Below the pieces are notes generated by a model, which saw nothing but the letters and a program-made list of their open reading frames with translations, was not told the origin of the DNA and did not search any database. From positions 1 to 17,130 of the forward strand of contig CAZJFS010000089.1 in NCBI GenBank assembly GCA_964545075.1: 17,130 bases of DNA. Reading direction: 5' to 3'. This document shows, one piece after another, positions 1 to 7,071 of this stretch. The stretch is from DAOPXV01 sp035352535. GTDB taxonomy: Bacteria > Muiribacteriota > UBA9980. Every line of letters begins with the position of its first letter. Position 1 is the stretch's first letter. The translations under genes and the position numbers were made by a program.

Positions 1-1424
1 AGTACGATCTGGCTCAGCGAGGCGTAGGGTCCGATGTCGGATATCGCATCGACTTTTATGGCCGCCAGCCGGCCGTTCTTATCGGAGGACAGCGTTATTT
101 TTATGTCGAACGGGTGCTTTTTCGTGGAGCACAGCAGCGATTCTTCACGCGTGAATCCGTATTTGCATGTTCTTTTCGTTAGAAGAGCGGCTATCGCGGA
201 ATATGGCTGGGTAGTAAGATCCTCTTTTCCGCCGAAACCTCCTCCAGCGTAAGTGAACTCAATATTGACGCGTTCTTCGGGGATGCCGAGTATCTCGGCG
301 ATCTCGGAACGGTCGGCGTGTATATTTTGCGAGGCGGAGTGGACTGTTATTTCGGGCAGCCCTTCATTTTCACCGTAGAAGGATACGGAACACTCAGGTT
401 CCATATATGCGTGTTCGACTGCCGCCGTATTGAAGTTGCCCGAAACGGATATAAATTCAGGAGTGAAATAATTACCGGCTTTTTTTTCGGAGCGTATCCT
501 GATGTCCTGATAGGCATTGCCGCCTTCGTGTATCGCGGGAGCGTTCAGAGCCAGGGCGTCCGCCGAATTGCATATTGCGTCTAACTTTTCATATTCGACT
601 TTTATCAATTTTTTAGCGTCTTCGGCTTGCTTTCGCGTTCCGGCGACGACAAGCGCCAGTGCATCGCCGCGGAACCTGACGCGGTCGGAACACAGAACGG
701 GCTGGTCGTGCGTTATGATGCCGAAACATTTAGCGCCGGGAAGTTCCGCGTGGGTTATGACCATTGCTACGCCGCGGGCTTTTCGCGCTTCTGACGGGTC
801 GATTGAAACTATATTGGCGTGGGCGTGAGAAGATCTAAGAACCGCGACATGGAGCATTCCGGGAACGTCGATATCGTCCGCGTAAACGGCACTTCCGTTT
901 AACTTCGGCTCGGAATCGGGTCTGACCGGCGATTTGCCGATTGAAATGTATTTATCGTCCTTTGCGGTAATGAAAGGGTCGTTTTTCGTCAGGCTTTCAA
1001 TTATAGGTATATACCCCGTGCATCGGCATATATGTCCGGAAAGAGCATTTTTTATGTCGGTTTCGGTAGGGTTTTCGATGCCCGAGAGTTTGCTTTCGAG
1101 CGAACACGCTATGCCGGGAAAACAGAAGCCGCATTGAACGGCGCCGTGTTCATGGATATTTCGAGATGTTTTCGAGAGTTTCGGTGAATTTATGCCGGAC
1201 GCGGTGACGATTACCGCGCCGTCGATATTTTTTATTTTCAGCGAGCAAGATTTTTTATTGATTCCGTTGACTATTACGGTACAGGAGCCGCAGTATCCTT
1301 TGTTGCAGCCGCATTTGACATCCTTTGATCCGACCCTTTCCCGAAGAAAGTCCAGAAGGGTCATTTCGGCGTCTGACATGTCCACGACATGTTCGACGCC
1401 ATTCACTTTTAATTTTAACTGCAT
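1..1424 (-). CDS. Fused [2Fe-2S] / molybdopterin-binding xanthine dehydrogenase-family subunit (partial, 3' end beyond left edge)
   Basis: Molybdenum hydroxylase of the xanthine oxidase family. Seen: 474 full codons run off the window edge without a stop. Residues 1-80 are a plant-type ferredoxin domain with C40, C45, C48 and C60. Residues 85-150 are the second [2Fe-2S] domain with QCGFC (C98, C101) and CRCTGY (C133, C135), so all eight cluster cysteines are present. After a short linker comes the molybdopterin subunit: KLNGSAVYADDIDVPGM near 174-190, and the cofactor-loop motif GGGFGGKE near 394-401. No FAD domain lies between the two parts. This small-plus-large fusion is known from E. coli XdhD and from the selenium-dependent xanthine dehydrogenases; the motifs fit the latter better, but this is inference. 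The ATG at 1424 has GGGAGG at 1437-1432, seven bases upstream. The gene starts one base after the stop of the upstream membrane-protein gene, so the two are translationally coupled. True substrate (xanthine, purine or other N-heterocycle) cannot be read here. Confidence 0.93.
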   Translation of the reverse strand, partial: MQLKLKVNGVEHVVDMSDAEMTLLDFLRERVGSKDVKCGCNKGYCGSCTVIVNGINKKSCSLKIKNIDGAVIVTASGINSPKLSKTSRNIHEHGAVQCGFCFPGIACSLESKLSGIENPTETDIKNALSGHICRCTGYIPIIESLTKNDPFITAKDDKYISIGKSPVRPDSEPKLNGSAVYADDIDVPGMLHVAVLRSSHAHANIVSIDPSEARKARGVAMVITHAELPGAKCFGIITHDQPVLCSDRVRFRGDALALVVAGTRKQAEDAKKLIKVEYEKLDAICNSADALALNAPAIHEGGNAYQDIRIRSEKKAGNYFTPEFISVSGNFNTAAVEHAYMEPECSVSFYGENEGLPEITVHSASQNIHADRSEIAEILGIPEERVNIEFTYAGGGFGGKEDLTTQPYSAIAALLTKRTCKYGFTREESLLCSTKKHPFDIKITLSSDKNGRLAAIKVDAISDIGPYASLSQIV

Positions 1425-1425
1425 T

Positions 1426-2640
1426 TTACAGCCTCCCGAAAATAGCCGCGCAAAGAAGCATTGCGACGACCGGCAGCATGAGCATTCTGTAGAAGGCAAA
1501 AATATTGGCCTTGAAGTAATTGAGCGTCAATATGAAGCAGAGGTGAACCGGCGATAACATGACCCCGGCGCATCCCGAAAGATAGACCAGAGTGACCTGC
1601 TCGGGGTTAAGGCTTCCTCCTGACATTTTGCTTAGTATTGGAAAGGAAAGACCTACAAATGCGGTGTTTATTCCGGTGAAAATCGCCAGAATGAAAGGCA
1701 TTCCCATGAAAATGGCGAACCGTGGTATATTCATGGCGGCGAATGTTCCCGGAATGGCCGCCGCCGCTCCCGAGTCTTCAAGAACTCCGGCGAAGAACAT
1801 TATCGCGACTATAAGCATCAGATTTTGCGACCACATCGTGTCATAAAAAATTTTTTTAATTTCCTTTTTGTCGACGCCGGATTGGACGAATGTCCACAAA
1901 ATACCTATTGCTATCAGTAGTATTATGTTTATTTTCAAAAACAGCGCTCCTGAAATTATTATCAGTATGGGCAGAAGATTTATGAAAAGGTCATATAAAA
2001 GTCCAAATTTTAATTTCTGATGGCGCGCATGGCCTTCCGGCCCGATTATCGCGAATTTTGTGCGAAACACTATAAGACTCCCCGTGAATACGTTTATGAA
2101 TACTATGGGAAGCATTATCCAGGCGAGCTTATAAAGAGGTATGCCGGACATCGCCGCCGCGAATATAAGCCCGGGAAAAAGCGGGAACGCAGTTTCCCAG
2201 ATGTGCCTGAACCAGTAATTTATAAAGCTTTTTTGCTCGGGCGTAATTTCAATATTCTTTGAAGCCTCTTCGACGAGCGGGGCTGAAAAAAGAGCTCCTC
2301 CGGGCGACGGCAAAAAGCCTAGAAATGCAGGCAGCGTACCCAGAACGAGACGGTCGTCGCCCAGAACTTTTTTCAGGTTCAAAACGAGCCTTGTAAGCAT
2401 GCCGGATACTCTGAGCGTATATTCGAAAACGGCTATTCCATAGAGTATTATAAGCACCTCGATGGTCTTATAGCTTGAACTCGTGCGCCAGAAGGTCGAG
2501 GCCGTTTGAACGCAATCCATGCCGGAAATAAGGCCGATCGCGGCGGCTCCGGCCGTGAGGCAAAGCCATAGTCTGGCTTTATAAAGCCTCGAAACAAGTA
2601 TTATGGTTATGAATATGGAAGTTACTTTGATTAAAGGCAA
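1426..2640 (-). CDS. DUF401-family multi-pass membrane protein (putative permease)
   Basis: Integral membrane protein of about 404 residues resembling the DUF401 (COG1906) family, whose transported substrate is not established. Seen: about ten hydrophobic segments across the length, a PSPGG motif near residue 111 followed by a polar stretch, and FRHIWE near 144, which look like family signatures. The reading frame is open back to a TTG at 2703, and an ATG lies at 2676, but both are inside the minus-strand promoter (TTGACA at 2703-2698, TAGAAT at 2680-2675). The transcript should begin near 2668, so I chose the TTG at 2640, which gives an N-terminus MPLIKVTSIF leading straight into the first membrane helix. 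A GGAAAG/GAG-rich stretch precedes it. It is first in an operon with the molybdenum hydroxylase, one base apart, so a role in moving that enzyme's substrate or product is plausible but only inferred. The start choice is uncertain (about 60%). Confidence 0.85.
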   Translation of the reverse strand: MPLIKVTSIFITIILVSRLYKARLWLCLTAGAAAIGLISGMDCVQTASTFWRTSSSYKTIEVLIILYGIAVFEYTLRVSGMLTRLVLNLKKVLGDDRLVLGTLPAFLGFLPSPGGALFSAPLVEEASKNIEITPEQKSFINYWFRHIWETAFPLFPGLIFAAAMSGIPLYKLAWIMLPIVFINVFTGSLIVFRTKFAIIGPEGHARHQKLKFGLLYDLFINLLPILIIISGALFLKINIILLIAIGILWTFVQSGVDKKEIKKIFYDTMWSQNLMLIVAIMFFAGVLEDSGAAAAIPGTFAAMNIPRFAIFMGMPFILAIFTGINTAFVGLSFPILSKMSGGSLNPEQVTLVYLSGCAGVMLSPVHLCFILTLNYFKANIFAFYRMLMLPVVAMLLCAAIFGRL

Positions 2641-2674
2641 ATTAAGCTCATTCTTTCCGGTTAAAAATCGACTC

Positions 2675-2703
2675 ATTCTATAAAAATAGATTGTATTTGT
2701 CAA
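2675..2703 (-). promoter_or_regulatory. Minus-strand sigma70-type promoter of the DUF401-hydroxylase operon
   Basis: Read on the minus strand, TTGACA (2703-2698) is followed after exactly 17 bases by TAGAAT (2680-2675), a perfect -35 box and a 5/6 -10 box. Transcription would start near 2668, 28 bases before the TTG chosen as start of the membrane-protein gene. The -35 box lies four bases from the -35 box of the opposite promoter. Confidence 0.75.
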
Positions 2704-2715
2704 TAACTTGACAAA
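2696..2715. repeat. Perfect inverted repeat spanning the two divergent -35 boxes (candidate operator)
   Basis: TTTGTCAA (2696-2703) and TTGACAAA (2708-2715) are perfect 8-base inverted arms around the spacer TAAC. The arms contain the -35 boxes of both divergent promoters. Part of the symmetry comes from having two TTGACA boxes head to head, but the pairing extends two bases beyond each hexamer. A dimeric regulator bound here would block both promoters at once. The regulator is unknown, and no regulator gene is adjacent. Confidence 0.6.
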
Positions 2716-2736
2716 AAAAAGTTATTTCAGTATAAT
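2708..2736 (+). promoter_or_regulatory. Plus-strand consensus sigma70-type promoter of the NUDIX-TPR-MoxR operon
   Basis: TTGACA (2708-2713), a 17-base AT-rich spacer and TATAAT (2731-2736): both boxes and the spacing match the bacterial housekeeping consensus exactly. Transcription should start near 2743, leaving a leader of about 34 bases before the NUDIX ATG at 2777. No terminator is seen until the end of the gene at 15682, so this promoter may drive all eight genes. Confidence 0.85.
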
Positions 2737-2776
2737 TTCATCGTTGTTTTTAACGGCGATAACGGGAAGTTTGAAT

Positions 2777-3229
2777 ATGGAAATAAAAAAGGGTTTTGTA
2801 CGCGTCAGAATAGGCGTTTTAGTAGCGCGCAACGATTCTATACTTCTGGTTCACCATAAAAAGGAAGATAGAGATTACTGGCTTTTGCCGGGCGGCGGGC
2901 TTGAGGCGTCCGAATCGATTGAGGAATGCGTCATGCGGGAGATGATGGAGGAAACGGGTTATGAGGCCCGTCCGATAAAGCTTCTTTTCACTTCTGAAAC
3001 GCTTTATCCGGGGCGTGAAAGGCATATAATCCACATGACGTTTCTCTCGGAGATAACCGGCGGCGGGCCTAAAAGCTCGGAAGACGAGCGCATAATCGAT
3101 CACCGCTTCGTCGGGATAGACGAGTTTTTAAATTATAAGTTTTATCCGAATATAAAAAAAGAAATAGCGGAGGCCGCGCGGAATGGTTTTAAAAACGACG
3201 CGCTTCACTTGGGATTGAGATGGGAGTAA
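2777..3229 (+). CDS. NUDIX hydrolase
   Basis: Pyrophosphohydrolase of the NUDIX superfamily, 150 residues, cytosolic, typical length for a single-domain member. These enzymes cleave nucleoside diphosphates linked to another group. Seen: a complete NUDIX box from G40 to Y62 with G40, E46, R54, E55, E58, E59 and G61 matching GX5EX7REUXEEXGU, so the metal-binding glutamates are intact. The frame stays open upstream to a TTG at 2708, but that codon is the -35 box. The ATG at 2777 has GGGAAG at 2764-2769 and lies about 34 bases after the expected transcription start. It is the first gene of the plus-strand operon, and its stop is two bases before the preferred TPR start (or overlaps the alternative one). 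Its substrate cannot be told; candidates are damaged nucleotides or nucleotide sugars. Confidence 0.93.
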   Translation: MEIKKGFVRVRIGVLVARNDSILLVHHKKEDRDYWLLPGGGLEASESIEECVMREMMEETGYEARPIKLLFTSETLYPGRERHIIHMTFLSEITGGGPKSSEDERIIDHRFVGIDEFLNYKFYPNIKKEIAEAARNGFKNDALHLGLRWE

Positions 3230-3231
3230 AC

Positions 3232-5799
3232 ATGTTAAACAAGGAATACGACAACATTATTAAAGCCAAGTTCCGTGAGATCGAGGAAGATCCGCAAAGC
3301 CCGGATTCTTACTATCAGCTCGCCAAGATCTTCGAAGTGCGCGGAATGATCGACGAGGCTATAAGCAATTACAAGAAGGCTATCCAGCTTAAACCTGATG
3401 ACGCTTACGCGTATAACTTCCTGGGGCTCTGCTATAAATCTAAGGGGATGTTTCAGGAAGCTAAAATAGCCGTGAAGCGCGCCATAAAGCTCCGCCCTCA
3501 GTATTGCTTCGCGCATTGCAATCTTGGCATCATGTATCTAATGGAAGGCGCCGTCGACGAGGCGATAGTTCAATTCCAGGAGGCTATTTCCATTAATCCG
3601 AATTATGGTTATGCCTATACTCATATGGGGCGCGCTCTTCGCATGAAGGGCGAGGTCGAGGAATCAATAACTTCGTTAAAAAAAGCCATCAAGTTGAACC
3701 ACGACTATGCTTTCGCTCACTATAACCTGGCGCTTTCATATGAACAGAAGGACCAGTTCGATAAAGCCATACTTCAGCTTAAAAAGGCTACCATATTAAA
3801 TCCGAGTGACGCTTTTGCCTTAACCAGGCTTGGAATGGCTCATTTTTCAAAAGGGAACGTCGCCGACGCCGAAAAGTATTGCAAACGCGCGATAATTACC
3901 GACAAAAATTTTGTTTACGCCCATGTAAATCTCGGCATAGTTCTCGCGGAACAGGGGAAACACGAAGAAGCCATAGGCGAATTCAAGCGCGCGATATCCA
4001 TAAACAAGGAAAATCCCGACGCTCATTTTCATCTCGGTCTGTCGTATTATCATCGCGGTATGAACGACGCCGCCAAGATAGAGTTTCAGAAGACCATAGC
4101 GCTTTCATCGAAATATCCCTATTGCCATTACTGGCTGGGTATGATAGCCCGCAAGAAAGGCAACATGGAGGACGCCATAATATCATTCCTCAAATCCATA
4201 GAAATCACTCCCAACGACGCGCTGGCGCACATGGCGCTGGGCAACGTCTATAAAGAAAAGGGGATGTTCGCCGAAGCGCAGAGCGAAGCGCTCAGGTCTA
4301 TATCGCTCAACAGCGTTCTGGGAGACGCATACGACCTGCTGGGCAATCTTCACGATATAAAAAATGAATATGATGAGGCGCTGGCATGCTGGAAAAAGGC
4401 GGACGAACTGAAAAAACATTACGGCGGCAACAAGTCCCACAAACAAACGAGAGACGAGCTCGACATCCAGATAGAGGAACTGAAAAAACGTCTGCTCGTC
4501 GATCCGCACGACACCGACGCTCATTACCGTCTCGCGTGCTCATATAAAAGCAAGGGGCTTCTTGACGAGGCTATAATCGAGTACGAGAAGGTCCTCGATA
4601 CGAGGCCTGACGATAAATATTCCCAGTATTATATAGAGGTCATAATGCGTCAAAAAGGCATATTTGACGGCGTCGTCCAGGACTGGAAGCGCAAGGCTGA
4701 AATGCAGCCCGAAAATTTTGACGCCCATTTCCATCTGGGCCTTGCTTACCGTGATAACGGGCTTCTTGATGAGGCAATATGCGAATTTGAAAAGACCGTA
4801 GCTTTAAAACCGGAACATGTAGAAGCGCTGTGTGAATTAGGCGTGGCCTATCGGAATAAGGGCGAAACGGCTTCTTCCACGGAAAAATTCCTGAAGGCGA
4901 TAGAACTTGATAAAAACTATCACGAGGCTTATTTTCAGCTGGGTCTGATACATTTGAACCGCGGTCAGATGGAAGACTCCATGAATTATTTCAGAAAGGT
5001 CATTGAGCTTAAGCCTGACCATATACAGGCTTACCAGCTTCTTGGCGTTACGTATAAGAATAACGGCGAGATCCATAAGTCGCTGGATACATTTAAAAAG
5101 GCCCTTGAAATAAAGCCTAGCGATCCGGACCTTCATTATTTTATGGGAAATTTATATCGCGCCATAGATATGGGCGATAACGCGATCCTCTCCTTTGAAC
5201 AATGCTTGAGCGCCAAACCCGACCATTCATACGCATTATACGGTCTTGGCGCCGTCTATAAAAAACGCGGCGAGTTCGCCCAGGCGATAAAATATTTCGA
5301 GCGTTCGCTTATATTAAATCCCGATGACGAATTCTGCCATTATAATCTCGGAATATGTTATAAAAATGTCGGCGAGGTGGAAAAGGCCATCGGAGCATTT
5401 CAGAAATCGCTCTCATTAAATCCCGACGATGTTTACGCCCACACGAATATTGGTATCGCTTTTTACGATACCGGCCAGTACGATAACGCGATAAAAGAAT
5501 TCCAGCGCGCGTGCATAATAAATCCCGACGACGATTATTCGCTCTATCATCTGGGCCTTGCTTATTATGAAAAGGGACAGATAGACCGGGCTTTAAAGGT
5601 GTGGAAGAAAGTTATAACGATAAATCCGAACGATCCTTATGTCCACTATAATCTGGGCCTTGCTTACGAGGAAATGTCAGATCTGGATATGGCCGTCGAT
5701 GAATGGAAGATCACTCTGAGGCTCGTTCCTCCATCTTCAAAACTTTCCGGCTTCGCCAAGGAATCGCTCGCTAAAGCCCTTGAAAAAGGAAAAAAATAA
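3232..5799 (+). CDS. Large TPR-repeat protein (23 tetratricopeptide repeats)
   Basis: Scaffold-type protein of 855 residues made almost wholly of 34-residue tetratricopeptide repeats. Seen: eleven consecutive repeats at about residues 21-394, a 30-residue lysine-rich, probably helical linker at 395-424, then twelve more at 425-832 and a short basic tail. Most repeats show the pattern AxxxLGxxYxxxGxxxxAixxfxkaixlxPdd. No signal peptide, membrane segment or enzyme domain is seen, so it is probably cytosolic. The ATG at 3232 has GGGAG at 3222-3226, five bases away; an in-frame ATG at 3220 with a weaker site is the alternative and would overlap the NUDIX stop. Such superhelical arrays bind other proteins, and TPR proteins are usual members of Bat/MoxR clusters (BatB/BatC/BatE type), so it may organise the vWA membrane complex encoded downstream. 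Its partner is not identifiable. Confidence 0.95.
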   Translation: MLNKEYDNIIKAKFREIEEDPQSPDSYYQLAKIFEVRGMIDEAISNYKKAIQLKPDDAYAYNFLGLCYKSKGMFQEAKIAVKRAIKLRPQYCFAHCNLGIMYLMEGAVDEAIVQFQEAISINPNYGYAYTHMGRALRMKGEVEESITSLKKAIKLNHDYAFAHYNLALSYEQKDQFDKAILQLKKATILNPSDAFALTRLGMAHFSKGNVADAEKYCKRAIITDKNFVYAHVNLGIVLAEQGKHEEAIGEFKRAISINKENPDAHFHLGLSYYHRGMNDAAKIEFQKTIALSSKYPYCHYWLGMIARKKGNMEDAIISFLKSIEITPNDALAHMALGNVYKEKGMFAEAQSEALRSISLNSVLGDAYDLLGNLHDIKNEYDEALACWKKADELKKHYGGNKSHKQTRDELDIQIEELKKRLLVDPHDTDAHYRLACSYKSKGLLDEAIIEYEKVLDTRPDDKYSQYYIEVIMRQKGIFDGVVQDWKRKAEMQPENFDAHFHLGLAYRDNGLLDEAICEFEKTVALKPEHVEALCELGVAYRNKGETASSTEKFLKAIELDKNYHEAYFQLGLIHLNRGQMEDSMNYFRKVIELKPDHIQAYQLLGVTYKNNGEIHKSLDTFKKALEIKPSDPDLHYFMGNLYRAIDMGDNAILSFEQCLSAKPDHSYALYGLGAVYKKRGEFAQAIKYFERSLILNPDDEFCHYNLGICYKNVGEVEKAIGAFQKSLSLNPDDVYAHTNIGIAFYDTGQYDNAIKEFQRACIINPDDDYSLYHLGLAYYEKGQIDRALKVWKKVITINPNDPYVHYNLGLAYEEMSDLDMAVDEWKITLRLVPPSSKLSGFAKESLAKALEKGKK

Positions 5800-5823
5800 A
5801 TATAACAGGAAAAAGGTAAGGGC

Positions 5824-7071
5824 ATGGATTTAAAAAGCGTTTACAAATCGGAAGAGACAAGTATTTCCATGAAAGGCTCCGTCTTGCAGACCGCGCGGCG
5901 TTCACCCATCATATATCTTGATAATAACGCTACGACACCGCTTCTTCCCGAGGCCAGAGCCGCCATGGAAGAATTTTATTTCGATAATTTCGCCAATACT
6001 TCATCCTCGCACGCCGCCGGATCCCGCGCTAAATCTTCAGCTGAAAAAGCCAGATCTGAAATGGCTGCTTTTCTCAACGCCGATGCTGAGGAAATAATTT
6101 TTACGTCCGGGGCTTCGGAGTCTTTAAATCTAGCTATATTCGGATTTAAAGGCCTTTCGAGTGAGAATCTTAGCGGGAAAACGATCGTTACTACGGCTAT
6201 CGAGCATCACGCCGTTCTGAATCCGTTTCTTGAACTGGAAAAGCACGGTGCCCGGGTGTTATTCATAAAACCGCGCGCGGACGGAGTCGTTCACCCGGAA
6301 GATCTCGAATCCGCCGTAAGCGGTATCGAAAAAATAGATCTCGCCGCGTTCATGCTCGTAAATAATGAGACCGGCGCCATACAGCCCGTTGAAAAGTTAG
6401 CTGCTATAGTTAAGGAAAAAGGCGCGGCCGTTCTTTGCGACGCCGTTCAGGGGTTCGGTAAGATCGCTATAGACGTTGACGTTATGGGCGTTGATATGCT
6501 CGCGCTTTCGGCGCACAAATTTTATGGCCCCAAGGGGACGGGACTCCTTTACTTGAGGCGCGGCACCAGGCTTAGCCCGAGGGTTTTAGGAGGTGGCCAC
6601 GAGTTCGGTTTCAGGGCGGGCACCTTGAATGTCGCATCGATAGCCGCTATGGCATCCGCCGCGTCCGCCGCCATTTCAGATATTTCGAAGCGTTCTTCGC
6701 ACTGCGAAATTCTCAGGGACTATCTTTATAATAAATTTGAAATATTCAAAAAAGAAAATATCCTGATCAGGTATAATTCGCCTAAAGATTCTTCCGTGGC
6801 TTCGACCGTAAACGTCAGCTTCAGGGATACCGACGCCGGGAGCATTCTTGAATATCTTTCCGCCAGAAGTATTATGGTTTCGGCCGGTTCCGCCTGCAAT
6901 TCTTCCGGAGGAGCCACGATGTCGCACGTGATCGAGGCGGCCGGAACGCCTCTTGAATACGGAATGGGATCCATCAGGATATCTTTCGGTATTTATAATG
7001 AAAAACGCGATATCGACGTACTGACCTCAGCCCTGCTTGAATTTTTCGGGAAAGACCAATATGGAAAATGA
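5824..7071 (+). CDS. Cysteine desulfurase (NifS/IscS-like, PLP-dependent)
   Basis: PLP-dependent fold-type I aminotransferase-class enzyme that takes sulfur from cysteine as an enzyme persulfide and yields alanine; the sulfur goes to Fe-S clusters, molybdenum cofactor or thiolated tRNA. Seen in 415 residues: YLDNNATTP at 31-39, EHHA with the ring-stacking H128, CDAVQG with PLP-contacting D206 and Q209, the Schiff-base K232 in SAHKFYGPKG, RAGT with R264, and the catalytic C358 in SAGSACNSSGG. Every key residue is present, so it should be active. An N-terminal extension of about 29 residues before the usual start of the family is odd; an in-frame ATG at 5869 would shorten it but has a poor ribosome site, whereas AAGG-rich sequence precedes 5824. 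The gene sits 24 bases after the TPR gene and overlaps the next gene by 11. No iscU, sufB or other Fe-S assembly gene is in the window. Confidence 0.95.
   Translation: MDLKSVYKSEETSISMKGSVLQTARRSPIIYLDNNATTPLLPEARAAMEEFYFDNFANTSSSHAAGSRAKSSAEKARSEMAAFLNADAEEIIFTSGASESLNLAIFGFKGLSSENLSGKTIVTTAIEHHAVLNPFLELEKHGARVLFIKPRADGVVHPEDLESAVSGIEKIDLAAFMLVNNETGAIQPVEKLAAIVKEKGAAVLCDAVQGFGKIAIDVDVMGVDMLALSAHKFYGPKGTGLLYLRRGTRLSPRVLGGGHEFGFRAGTLNVASIAAMASAASAAISDISKRSSHCEILRDYLYNKFEIFKKENILIRYNSPKDSSVASTVNVSFRDTDAGSILEYLSARSIMVSAGSACNSSGGATMSHVIEAAGTPLEYGMGSIRISFGIYNEKRDIDVLTSALLEFFGKDQYGK

Noticed and set aside
34..1557. Several plus-strand open frames across the left part
   Set aside because: They are antisense shadows of the molybdenum hydroxylase, whose motifs and eight cluster cysteines show the minus strand is the coding one.
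2020..2262. Plus-strand open frame of 80 codons
   Set aside because: It lies wholly opposite the DUF401 gene, has no ribosome site, and its composition mirrors the minus-strand gene.
2742..2755. Tiny hairpin CGTT...AACG in the NUDIX leader
   Set aside because: Four base pairs with a T-rich loop is too weak to claim as a regulatory structure.
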